Assembly: GCA_913775005.1 (NCBI GenBank)
Contig: CAJYKY010000075.1
Location: 1 to 20,521, forward strand
Reading direction: 5' to 3'
DNA from: an uncultured Achromobacter sp.
Lineage (GTDB): Bacteria; Pseudomonadota; Gammaproteobacteria; Burkholderiales; Burkholderiaceae_B
Length of the DNA: 20,521 nucleotides
The notes under the pieces were generated by a model. It saw only the letters and a list, made by a program, of their open reading frames with translations, had not been told where the DNA came from and searched no databases. Made by a program: the position numbers and the translations under genes. Shown here piece by piece: positions 6,456-13,645 of the stretch. The stretch's first letter is position 1, and every line of letters begins with the position of its first letter.

Positions 6456-7463
6456 ATGGCTCACATCTATCTGGACGAACTTCAACACCTGGCGGCGGCC
6501 GCATTGGCCGCCGCCGGCGCCAACCCCGCCATGGCCGTCAGCACCGCACGCGCGCTGGTTTTTGCCGAAAGCCAGGGCATCAGCTCCCACGGTCTGTCGC
6601 GCGTGCCGTTCTACGCAGGCCACCTGCGCGCGGGCCGCGCCATCGGGTCGGCCGAGCCGCGCATCGTGCACGAACGCGGCGGCGCGGCCTTGATCGACGC
6701 GGGCTCAGGCCTGGCCTTTCCCGCCTGCGCCCTGGCGGTCGAACAGGCTGCCCTGCGCGCCCGCGAACATGGCGTTGCCTTCATCGGCGTGGCCAACAGC
6801 CACCATTTCGGCGAGGCCGCCTATCACCTGGAAGCCTTGGCGGACGCGGGTCTGGTGGCCTTGACGCTAAGCAATTCGCCCGCCGCCATGCCGGCCTGGG
6901 GCGGCAAGCGGCCGCTGTTCGGCACCAACCCCATCGCCGCGATCTTTCCCCGCCGCAACGGGGCGCGCCTGGTCATCGACCTGTCCTTGTCGCAGGTGGC
7001 GCGCGGCAAGCTGATGATCGCTGCGCGCGACAACCAGCCCATTCCGCTGGGCTGGGCGCTGGACGCCGACGGTCAACCTACCACCGATCCCAAGGCGGGT
7101 CTCGCAGGCAGCATGCTGCCCGCTGGCGGCGTCAAGGGTGCCATGCTGGCGCTGATCATCGAACTGCTGGCTTCGGCCCTGACCGGCGCGCATTTTGGCT
7201 TCGAAACCGAATCCTTCTTTGTCGATGCGGGTGGCCCCGCAAAGCTGGGCCAGGCGTTTTTGGCAATTGACCCCGGCGCGCTGGCGGGCAACAACGCATA
7301 CCTGGAACGGGTGGAAACGCTGGTGGATGCCATGCTGGAAGATGACGGCGTGCGCCTGCCGGGCGACCGCCGCCGCAAGCTGCGCGACGAAGCCATCAAG
7401 CATGGGGTAGACATCCCGGATGCGCTGATGACGCAGTTGCGGGAGATGGCCGGGGCGGTTTGA
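6456..7463 (+). CDS. Ldh-family NAD(P)-dependent 2-hydroxy/2-imino acid oxidoreductase
   Basis: The 335-residue protein belongs to the Ldh_2 (malate/L-lactate dehydrogenase-like, YlbC/DpkA) family, whose fold differs from classical lactate dehydrogenase. Visible signatures are GISSHGLSRV (41-50, with the conserved His45), GVANSHHFGEAAYH (111-124), LFGTNPIA (154-161) and the late PAGGVKGAMLALIIE segment. Members include ureidoglycolate, sulfolactate and malate dehydrogenases and the delta-1-piperideine-2-carboxylate/pyrroline-2-carboxylate reductase, so the substrate remains open. AGGA at 6447-6450 supports the ATG. It is divergent from metX and ends 15 bases from the convergent AEC permease, a possible transporter partner. 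No signal peptide is seen, so it is cytoplasmic. Confidence 0.9.
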   Translation: MAHIYLDELQHLAAAALAAAGANPAMAVSTARALVFAESQGISSHGLSRVPFYAGHLRAGRAIGSAEPRIVHERGGAALIDAGSGLAFPACALAVEQAALRAREHGVAFIGVANSHHFGEAAYHLEALADAGLVALTLSNSPAAMPAWGGKRPLFGTNPIAAIFPRRNGARLVIDLSLSQVARGKLMIAARDNQPIPLGWALDADGQPTTDPKAGLAGSMLPAGGVKGAMLALIIELLASALTGAHFGFETESFFVDAGGPAKLGQAFLAIDPGALAGNNAYLERVETLVDAMLEDDGVRLPGDRRRKLRDEAIKHGVDIPDALMTQLREMAGAV

Positions 7464-7478
7464 TTTGGGCCGGGGCGG
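7448..7478. repeat. 11-base direct repeat between two convergent stop codons
   Basis: GGCCGGGGCGG occurs at 7448-7458, inside the last codons of the oxidoreductase gene, and again at 7468-7478, abutting the stop codon of the AEC permease gene. The copies are 20 bases apart. It could be a small tandem duplication. No function is evident. Confidence 0.5.
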
Positions 7479-8375
7479 CTACACCCCTTTGGTGAACCAC
7501 AGCATCAGCGGCGCCAACAACAGGAACACCACGGTCGATACCAGCACCGCGCCGGCCGCCGTGTCGCCCAGCGGCGTGTAGCGCTTGGCGTACATGTAGC
7601 TAACGACGGCGCAGGGCATTGCCATCTGCAAGGTCAGCGCCCCCGCCAGCACCGGTTCCAGGTCCAGCGCCCACACGACGGCCAGGCCGGCCGCCAATCC
7701 CACCACCAGCCGGATGGCGCCGACCTTGGCGCCGTCGCGCAAGCCGTTGGATGGAATCAGCGCCAGCGCGTGGCCCAGGCTCAGCAACATCAGCGGGACC
7801 GTCACCGCCCCCAGCATGCGCGCCGTTTCGATCAGCCATTCCGGAACGGGGATGTGCAGCATGCGCATCGCGACTGCCACCACGGACGCCAGCAAAATGG
7901 GGCTTTTCCAGCTGCCCTTGGTGTTCACGCCGGGCAGCAGCCGCACGGCGATGGTGTGCATCACGAAGGAATTCACGGCGAAGAACGCGACGGCCACGGA
8001 CAGGCCCGCGTCGCCAAACGCCATTTGCGAAATCGGCAGGCCCAGGTTGCCTGCGTTGGGCAGGAAGGCGGTGGGCAACAGCGTGCGCACAGGCAGCTTG
8101 CACAGCTTGAGCAGCAAGGCGCCGACCAGCGCGCACAGCAGCAAGGCCAACAGCGTTGCTGCGGCCACGTCGGCCAGCGCGCGGTCATCAAGATGGGTGG
8201 TGACAAACGTGTGGAAGACCAAAGCGGGCGTGGTGACGGACGTGACCAAGGTCGTGATGAACGCGCCGCCAAAGGGAATATCGCGCTTGCCCCACCACAC
8301 GCCGATGCCCACGCAGGACAGCAAAGGCAGCATCAGCACAAGGGCTGACAGGTAGAACTGAGCGATGGCCAACAT
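7479..8375 (-). CDS. AEC-family transporter (auxin efflux carrier-like permease)
   Basis: The 298-residue inner-membrane protein has about ten hydrophobic segments split into two five-helix halves. The first half carries the family motif FLPNAGNLGLPI (about 103-114), and the second has MAMPCAVVSYMYAKRY near residue 255. Bacterial AEC proteins export or import organic anions such as malate, malonate or amino acids. The plant name does not imply auxin transport. GGA about 8 bases before the ATG gives a modest ribosome binding site. It is convergent with the oxidoreductase gene and divergent from the LuxR-type gene, only 46 bases away. Substrate is unknown. Confidence 0.92.
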   Translation of the reverse strand: MLAIAQFYLSALVLMLPLLSCVGIGVWWGKRDIPFGGAFITTLVTSVTTPALVFHTFVTTHLDDRALADVAAATLLALLLCALVGALLLKLCKLPVRTLLPTAFLPNAGNLGLPISQMAFGDAGLSVAVAFFAVNSFVMHTIAVRLLPGVNTKGSWKSPILLASVVAVAMRMLHIPVPEWLIETARMLGAVTVPLMLLSLGHALALIPSNGLRDGAKVGAIRLVVGLAAGLAVVWALDLEPVLAGALTLQMAMPCAVVSYMYAKRYTPLGDTAAGAVLVSTVVFLLLAPLMLWFTKGV

Positions 8376-8421
8376 ACGACTATTCCGTGAGAGATAGAGA
8401 GATCAATGCGCAAAGGCATCA

Positions 8422-8841
8422 ATGCTTGCCCCCGCGCGTAGCGGGCAGCAGCATGGAGCAACTTGTCACTTACAGGGCGCCCTGCCCCCAGCCACCATGT
8501 CCGCCAATCGACCGCTATCCTCGTTCCGAAACCACCAGTATCCCGACCTGCCCGACTTCTGGCCGACCCTGCCTAAACAGGCTCCGGCCCCGCCTGCCTC
8601 GCCGGAAGGGGGTTTCGTCGGGCCGCCGCCGCCCAAACCTTTGTCGAACCGCGAAACCGAGTGCCTGTATTGGTCATCAGCCGGCAAGACCAGCTGGGAA
8701 ACCGGCAGCATCCTGGGTGTCAGCGAAAGCACCGTGAACTTCCACCTGCGCAACGCGTGCGCCAAGCTGGGCGTCCGGGGCCGCCGGGCCGCCGTGGCGG
8801 CCGCACTGCGGCAAGACCTGTTCAAGGATTTCAAGGCTTAG
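8422..8841 (+). CDS. Stand-alone LuxR-type HTH regulator (no sensor domain)
   Basis: The 139-residue protein has only one recognisable domain, a C-terminal LuxR/GerE helix-turn-helix at about 72-135: PLSNRETECLYW, GKTSWETGSILGVSESTVNFHL and NACAKLGVRGRRAAVAAAL. The W, GKTS and FHLRNA features are those of quorum-sensing LuxR proteins rather than response regulators, yet the autoinducer-binding domain is absent. The first 70 residues are proline-rich and look disordered. AAAGG lies 5 bases before the ATG at 8422. An internal ATG at 8497 without a ribosome binding site is the alternative. Its last 11 bases overlap the convergent lipoprotein gene. The targets are unknown; the divergent AEC permease gene is a candidate. 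Confidence 0.82.
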   Translation: MLAPARSGQQHGATCHLQGALPPATMSANRPLSSFRNHQYPDLPDFWPTLPKQAPAPPASPEGGFVGPPPPKPLSNRETECLYWSSAGKTSWETGSILGVSESTVNFHLRNACAKLGVRGRRAAVAAALRQDLFKDFKA

Positions 8842-9379
8842 CGGGGGTGGCGGCGCCTGCCGGTTTGGCAGGGTTCACCACAACCGATCGCAGAAATTCC
8901 CGCGCGCGTTCGGCAGGCAGGCTTTCCTCGGTGCCTGCCGCAACCGCTTCAATCAGCATCGTGTCGGTCACCCAGACCCTGGCCTGCAACCAACCCGGCT
9001 TGCCCATGGCCTTGCCCCGCACTTCGATGTCTTGCCCATAGTCGGGCCAAGTCGCCGGCGGGGGGGCTTGCATATTGGCGTACAGCGAATACATCAGCGC
9101 CATGCCCAACGCCTGCCGGGCGACCGGGTCCGCCGCAATGTCGGCAGGCAGCGGCGCCGAGCCAACCGCGAACACAGCTTCACCCACAGTGGCCGTAGCC
9201 AGAGTAAAACGCAAGGTATGGGTATCCAGCGGCAAATCCCGCGTCTCGGTAAACACCCTGTCGGGGAAGGCCGCGCGCACATAGCCGTCGGCCACATCTA
9301 CTTCGCGCCAGTTGTAACGGGGCGAGCAGGCGGCCATCAGCAGCGCCAACCCTACGATGACGCCGGTTTTCTTGAACAT
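8831..9379 (-). CDS. Lipoprotein of unknown function
   Basis: From the ATG at 9379 the protein is 182 residues and begins MFKKTGVIVGLALLMAAC, a basic start, a hydrophobic core and a lipobox (LMAAC) that puts the lipidated cysteine at residue 18. It should therefore be exported and anchored to a membrane. A second in-frame ATG at 9406 would add nine residues; neither has a clear ribosome binding site. The mature part shows no domain I can name. It is a mixed alpha/beta sequence with FTLATATVGEAVFAVGSAPLP in the middle and a C-terminal tail rich in Ala, Pro and Lys. It overlaps the LuxR-type gene tail to tail and is divergent from the hydrolase gene. Confidence 0.8.
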   Translation of the reverse strand: MFKKTGVIVGLALLMAACSPRYNWREVDVADGYVRAAFPDRVFTETRDLPLDTHTLRFTLATATVGEAVFAVGSAPLPADIAADPVARQALGMALMYSLYANMQAPPPATWPDYGQDIEVRGKAMGKPGWLQARVWVTDTMLIEAVAAGTEESLPAERAREFLRSVVVNPAKPAGAATPAKP

Positions 9380-9451
9380 GAAACGAAACAGCGATGAAAT
9401 CGTCATTACCCGTAGCCGGAGACGGCTTATTCATTTCGAGGAATCCGGAAA

Positions 9452-10360
9452 TTGTCGCCGATTTCGACCACCCCCGCGCCTGACGGCACGCTCCTGGCCA
9501 ATTATCTTTGGCCTGCCGCTCCCAATGTGCCGTCACCGCTAGCCGGCGCCGGCACCCCCAGCATCTACGTGTTGCATGGGCTGAGCGAACACGCCGGGCG
9601 CTATGACCGGCTGGCGCGCTGGCTGTCCGCGCGCGGCTGGACGGTAGGCGCGCACGACCACCGTGGCCACGGCCGCTCGGGCGGCGCCCCCGCCACGCTG
9701 ACCCACCAGGAAGATCTGGTCACCGACGCGGTCGAACGCCTGGCCGCCTGGACCCAGGCTCAGGGCCGCCCGCCCATCCTGCTGGCCCATAGCCTGGGCG
9801 CGCTGGTGGCGGTGCGTATCGCGCTGCGGGGGCTGGCCGAACTGGAAGCGCTGGCGCTCAGCTCCCCGCCGTTTGTCGTCAACGTGCCACTGTGGGTGCG
9901 CCGCACGCTCACCTGGATGTCGCTGCATGCGCCCGACCTGCGCGTGCCGCACGGCCTGGCGCCCGCCCGTATTTCGCACGACCGGGCTGTCGTCAAAGCC
10001 TACCGGTCCGACCCGCTCGTGCGGCGCCGCATGACGGGCCGGCTGGCCCGTTTTGTGGATGAAGCCGGCCAGGAAGCGCTGCGCGAAGCCGGCCGCCTGC
10101 CCTGTCGCACGCTGCTGATGGTAGCGGGCGATGACTCCATCGTCGCCGCCGAAGGCAGCCGCCAATTCGCCCAGCGCGCCCCGGCCGAATTGCTGACTTT
10201 GCGCTGGTACGACACCGCCTGGCACGAAATCTTCAATGAAACGGCCCCTATTTCCGACCCGGTTTATGCTGACCTGGATGAATGGCTGACGCGCACGGCG
10301 CAGGCATTGCCCCTGCGCCCTGTACTGGCTCCCTCGGCACAGGAGGCCGGCAGCCCGTAA
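9452..10360 (+). CDS. Alpha/beta hydrolase, monoacylglycerol lipase / S33-like
   Basis: The 302-residue cytoplasmic enzyme has the Hydrolase_4 (monoacylglycerol lipase-like) layout. The oxyanion-side HG dipeptide is in VLHGLSEHAGRY (residues 40-51), followed by HDHRGHGRSGG (68-78). The nucleophile Ser114 is in AHSLGA, the likely acid Asp228 in AGDDSIV, and the base His258 in TAWHEIFNE. The nucleophile elbow starts with Ala instead of the usual Gly. The start is TTG at 9452, with GAGGA 9 bases upstream; no better start codon is available. The gene overlaps the gshA start by no more than its tail region: it ends 32 bases before the gshA GTG. Likely substrates are monoacylglycerols or other short carboxylic esters. 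Physiological role is unknown. Confidence 0.9.
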   Translation: MSPISTTPAPDGTLLANYLWPAAPNVPSPLAGAGTPSIYVLHGLSEHAGRYDRLARWLSARGWTVGAHDHRGHGRSGGAPATLTHQEDLVTDAVERLAAWTQAQGRPPILLAHSLGALVAVRIALRGLAELEALALSSPPFVVNVPLWVRRTLTWMSLHAPDLRVPHGLAPARISHDRAVVKAYRSDPLVRRRMTGRLARFVDEAGQEALREAGRLPCRTLLMVAGDDSIVAAEGSRQFAQRAPAELLTLRWYDTAWHEIFNETAPISDPVYADLDEWLTRTAQALPLRPVLAPSAQEAGSP

Positions 10361-10392
10361 AATCCCGCGACAGACCCAAACGAGAAGAATCC

Positions 10393-11964
10393 GTGACTGA
10401 TACCGCCGCCAACCGCCTCTCCCGTCTAGAGGCCAACCGCTCGCTGCTGACCCAGACGCTGCGAGGCATTGAAAAAGAAGGCCTGCGCGTGGACGAACAG
10501 GGCATCCTGTCGCGCACCCCGCACCCCGCTGGCCTGGGTTCGGCGCTGACCAACGAGCACGTCACGACCGACTATTCCGAATCGCTGCTCGAACTGATCA
10601 CCGGCACGCATACCGATGTGGACGCGCTGCTGGCCGAACTGACCAACACTCACCGCCACGTCTACAGCGTGCTGGACCATGAACTGATCTGGAATCAGTC
10701 CATGCCGGCCACGTTGCCGCCCGAGGCAGACATCCCCATCGCCTGGTACGGCAAGTCGAACACCGGCATGCTCAAGCATGTGTATCGCCGCGGCCTGGCC
10801 GAGCGCTATGGCAAGACGATGCAATGCATCGCCGGGGTGCACTACAACTTTTCGCTGACGGAAGACTTGTGGTCGGTGCTGGACACGCAGCCCGGCTCGG
10901 TACAAGACCGGCGTTCGCGCGGCTACATCGGGCTGATCCGGAACTTCACCCGCTATTCCTGGTTGCTGATGTATCTGTTCGGCGCGGCGCCCGCGCTGGC
11001 CAGCGACTTCCTGCGTGGCCACGATCACCCGCTGCACCGCCTGGGCGATCACACGCTCTACCTGCCGCACGCGACCAGCCTGCGCATGAGCGACCTGGGC
11101 TACCAGAACAAGGCGCAGTCGCAGCTCAAGCTTTGCTACAACGACCTGGACACGTTCCTGGGCCGCCTGTACGACGCTGTGACCCAACCCTGGCCTGACT
11201 ACCAGAAGCTGGGCACGCATCGCAACGGCGAATGGATCCAGCTCAACACCAACGTGCTGCAGATCGAAAACGAGTACTACTCCAGCATCCGCCCCAAGCG
11301 CGCGACTGGCCGCTGCGAACGCCCCATCACCGCCCTGGCCGAACGTGGCGTGCAGTATGTGGAAGTGCGCTGCCTGGACATCGACCCGAATTCGCCCGTG
11401 GGCATCGACGCCGACACCAGCCGCTTTGTCGACGCGTTCCTGCTGTTCTGCACCGCGTCCGACAGCCCGTTCTTCCCGGCCAATGGCTATTGCCAGCGCA
11501 GCGCCGACAACTTCTCGACCGTCGTCAAAGAAGGCCGCAAACCCGGCCTGATGCTGGATCGTGAAGGCCAGCCGGTGGCGCTGTCGCAATGGGGCCATGA
11601 ACTGCTGGACCAGATCGCGCCGTACGCGGCGCTGTTCGACTCCGCGCTGGGCGGCGATGCCTACGCAAAAGCACTGGCTGCGCAACGCGCCAAGCTCGAC
11701 GCGCCCGACACCACGCCATCGGCGCGCCTGCTGGATTCGTTGACGCAAAGCGGCTTGTCGTTCCATGACTACTCGCTGCAACAAAGCCGCCAACACGCCG
11801 ACGCGCTGCGCGCGCAAGCCTTGCCCGCCGACGTGGCCGCTGCCTACGAACAAGCGGCTGCGCAATCCACGGCAGAGCAGCAGCGCCTGGAGCAATCGGA
11901 CACGGTCGATTTCGACACCTACGTGGCTCGCTACCACGAGGCGCTGAAGCCGCCGCGCAAATAA
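10393..11964 (+). CDS. gshA: Glutamate-cysteine ligase (gamma-glutamylcysteine synthetase), proteobacterial type
   Basis: GshA joins glutamate and cysteine with ATP, the first and rate-limiting step of glutathione synthesis, in the cytoplasm. The 523-residue length matches the E. coli enzyme (518). Type 1 signatures include GIEKEGLRV near the N-terminus, the active-site stretch ALTNEHVTTDYSESLLELIT, WNQSMPA, GVHYNFSL, RNFTRYSWLLMYLFGA, IENEYYSSIRPKR and VEVRCLDIDPNSPVGI. The GTG at 10393 is chosen because family similarity begins there; GAGAAG about 6 bases upstream is a weak ribosome binding site, in keeping with a modestly translated enzyme. The frame stays open to 10282, but that part overlaps the hydrolase gene and has no similarity. 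It follows the hydrolase by 32 bases and may share its transcript. Confidence 0.97.
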   Translation: MTDTAANRLSRLEANRSLLTQTLRGIEKEGLRVDEQGILSRTPHPAGLGSALTNEHVTTDYSESLLELITGTHTDVDALLAELTNTHRHVYSVLDHELIWNQSMPATLPPEADIPIAWYGKSNTGMLKHVYRRGLAERYGKTMQCIAGVHYNFSLTEDLWSVLDTQPGSVQDRRSRGYIGLIRNFTRYSWLLMYLFGAAPALASDFLRGHDHPLHRLGDHTLYLPHATSLRMSDLGYQNKAQSQLKLCYNDLDTFLGRLYDAVTQPWPDYQKLGTHRNGEWIQLNTNVLQIENEYYSSIRPKRATGRCERPITALAERGVQYVEVRCLDIDPNSPVGIDADTSRFVDAFLLFCTASDSPFFPANGYCQRSADNFSTVVKEGRKPGLMLDREGQPVALSQWGHELLDQIAPYAALFDSALGGDAYAKALAAQRAKLDAPDTTPSARLLDSLTQSGLSFHDYSLQQSRQHADALRAQALPADVAAAYEQAAAQSTAEQQRLEQSDTVDFDTYVARYHEALKPPRK

Positions 11965-11983
11965 GGCGTATTGTTAGGGTTTT

Positions 11984-12018
11984 GGTTGGCGGCGCCGGTC
12001 TGCCTGGCACCGCCAACC
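11984..12018 (+). other. Stem-loop between gshA and the lipocalin gene
   Basis: GGTTGGCGG (11984-11992) pairs perfectly with CCGCCAACC (12010-12018). After one mismatch, three further pairs are possible, leaving a 9-base loop. No T-run follows, so it is not a typical intrinsic terminator. It ends 27 bases before the lipocalin ATG and could protect the gshA mRNA end or act in the lipocalin leader. Confidence 0.5.
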
Positions 12019-12045
12019 ACGTCTGTCACTCAGGAGGTTTTACCC

Positions 12046-12567
12046 ATGCGCCGCACTGCAACACTCTTGCTGGCCTTGGCTGCCAGCATGGCGGGAATCG
12101 CCCATGCCGCGCCGCCCGCCATGCAGACCGTGGAATCCGTTGACCTGAAACGCTACGCCGGCATGTGGTACGAGATTGCGAATTTCCCCATGTTCTTCCA
12201 ACGCAATTGCGTTGGGGACACCACGGCGGAATACACGGCGCATCCCGACGGCACCATTGGCGTCAATAACCGCTGCCGCACCAAGGATGGGGATATCGAT
12301 TCCGCATCGGGCACGGCCACCGTCGTGGAAGGCAGCAACAATGCCAAGCTGGAAGTCACGTTCGTTAAGCCCTTCAAGGGCGACTACTGGGTAATCGGCC
12401 TGGATCCGGAATACCGCTGGGCCGTGGTCGGCACGCCTGATCGCAAGTACCTGTGGATTCTGTCGCGCTCGCCGCAGTTGCCCAAGGAAGAATTGGACAA
12501 GGCGCTTGCCGCCGCCACGGCGCAAGGTTATCAGCTGGACGAGCTGCGCTATACCCCGCAGAAGTAA
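12046..12567 (+). CDS. Blc-type bacterial lipocalin, periplasmic
   Basis: The 173-residue precursor has a signal peptide ending AHA (residues 19-21), then a lipocalin barrel. Hallmarks are YAGMWYEIANFPMFFQRNC (GxW at 39-41), the central TFVKPFKGDYWVIGLDPEYRWAVVG, and the family-specific GTPDRKYLWILSR (129-141). Cys55 and Cys77 could form a disulfide. Bacterial lipocalins bind fatty acids or lysophospholipids and help envelope maintenance. E. coli Blc is an outer-membrane lipoprotein, whereas no lipobox cysteine is present here, so this form should be soluble in the periplasm. A consensus AGGAGG (12032-12037) lies 8 bases before the ATG, the strongest ribosome binding site in the window. Confidence 0.95.
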   Translation: MRRTATLLLALAASMAGIAHAAPPAMQTVESVDLKRYAGMWYEIANFPMFFQRNCVGDTTAEYTAHPDGTIGVNNRCRTKDGDIDSASGTATVVEGSNNAKLEVTFVKPFKGDYWVIGLDPEYRWAVVGTPDRKYLWILSRSPQLPKEELDKALAAATAQGYQLDELRYTPQK

Positions 12568-12574
12568 GCAGGGT

Positions 12575-12593
12575 GGCGGGCGTGCAGCCCGCC
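12575..12593. terminator. Possible shared terminator hairpin between convergent genes
   Basis: GGCGGGC (12575-12581) and GCCCGCC (12587-12593) form a perfect 7-pair stem with loop GTGCA. It sits in the 32 bases between the stops of the lipocalin and the deacylase genes, where a bidirectional terminator is expected. No T-run follows on either strand, which lowers confidence. Confidence 0.45.
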
Positions 12594-12599
12594 CCGCTC

Positions 12600-13544
12600 T
12601 CAGCCTGCGTAGTCGCGCGCCAGGCGCACCACCGTCACGCCAGGTTTCAATTGCCGCAACGACGGCATGATCAGCGTGCAGTGATCGTACGGGGTCACGA
12701 TGGCTTGGCCATCGGCCCAGCCAATCACCGAACCGGCCTGCTCCAGCGTTTCCAGCCCCGTCCAGCCTTGTGCAAACTGCACGTCCATGGACGGCGCCAC
12801 CACCGCGTTCGTCACTTCCAGCACGCGTTGTGCTTGCGGATCGGGCATCAACCAGCCCGCCGGAATATCCGACGCGTCCACCACGCCCGACTCGATCAAC
12901 ATGCGCGCCACCATGTCGCGCGCTACGTCGCGTGCCGCCAGTTCGCCATGAAAGCCGCATTCGATCAGCAGCGCGCAGGCGTCTTCGCGGGCGGGGTCGC
13001 CAAAGTGTTCGAAGTCGCGCATGCGCACGCCATCCTTGTGGCCCGCATCCACGATCACGTGTTGCGGCGCCTTCAAGCGTCGCGCCAGCGCGATGTTGCG
13101 CGGCAAGACACCCGTCAGCAACAGCGGCGCGCCCGGCTCATGCATGGAATGCAGGTCCAGCAACCAGTCCGCGCGGCGCACCCACGGGCGCAGCGCCGCG
13201 CCGCGCTGGCGGTCAGGCGTGGTGGGGTTGTCCAGCCGCTCGGCGCTCCACACGCGATTCATGTCTTCGGCCACGAAGCGCGAGGCGTCGTGATTGGCGT
13301 GATCGAAGCGGTCGAACGCCGCCAGATTGCAGAAGGCCAGCGTCAGGCTGCCCCGGCGCGGCTTGACGCCGGCTGCCAGCAGATCCTTCAAGGCCCACGC
13401 GCCGCACAGCTCGTTGCCGTGCACCAGCGCGGACACCATGAGCGCGCGCCCCGGCACGCCGGAATCAAAATGCCACACGCCCGGCGTGTCGGTGTTGCCG
13501 ATGCGCTCGGCGGTGATGTCGGGAACGGGGAGCTTAAATTCCAT
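12600..13544 (-). CDS. Succinylglutamate desuccinylase/aspartoacylase-family zinc deacylase
   Basis: The 314-residue cytoplasmic protein belongs to the AstE/AspA (M14-like) family of zinc carboxypeptidase-fold amidases that release an amino acid from its N-acyl form. Zinc ligands are His42 and Glu45 in HGNELCG and His132 in LLDLHS. The DMNRVW motif (94-99) holds the substrate-binding Asn-Arg pair, and Glu195 in LLIECGFHGE is the likely general base. The length is close to AstE (about 320), but no other ast genes are nearby, so arginine catabolism is not supported by context. It lies 101 bases after the Bug binding-protein gene on the same strand and may act on the compound that protein captures. 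No good Shine-Dalgarno is visible. Confidence 0.9.
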   Translation of the reverse strand: MEFKLPVPDITAERIGNTDTPGVWHFDSGVPGRALMVSALVHGNELCGAWALKDLLAAGVKPRRGSLTLAFCNLAAFDRFDHANHDASRFVAEDMNRVWSAERLDNPTTPDRQRGAALRPWVRRADWLLDLHSMHEPGAPLLLTGVLPRNIALARRLKAPQHVIVDAGHKDGVRMRDFEHFGDPAREDACALLIECGFHGELAARDVARDMVARMLIESGVVDASDIPAGWLMPDPQAQRVLEVTNAVVAPSMDVQFAQGWTGLETLEQAGSVIGWADGQAIVTPYDHCTLIMPSLRQLKPGVTVVRLARDYAG

Positions 13545-13586
13545 GGGGTGATCCGCTGTGTTGCCTGCTGCAAAAGGGGTGATGAC

Positions 13587-13608
13587 CGGCGCGCTGCAAT
13601 GCGCGCCG
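13587..13608. terminator. GC-rich hairpin after the Bug binding-protein gene
   Basis: CGGCGCGC (13587-13594) pairs with GCGCGCCG (13601-13608) across a 6-base loop. On the minus strand it lies about 38 bases after the stop codon of the binding-protein gene, with four T some 12 bases further on. It could slow or end transcription before the deacylase gene, or stabilise the upstream message as often happens after binding-protein genes. Confidence 0.4.
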
Positions 13609-13645
13609 TGGCACTGCTGGCCGCGCGCCGCTAACCGCGCGTCGC

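Noticed and set aside
10426..11937. 503-codon minus-strand frame opposite gshA
   Set aside because: It runs antisense to a complete, clearly conserved gshA; the composition is typical of a GC-skewed shadow frame.
12600..13544. Assignment as astE of the arginine succinyltransferase pathway
   Set aside because: No astA, astB, astC or astD lies nearby, and family members act on varied N-acyl substrates.
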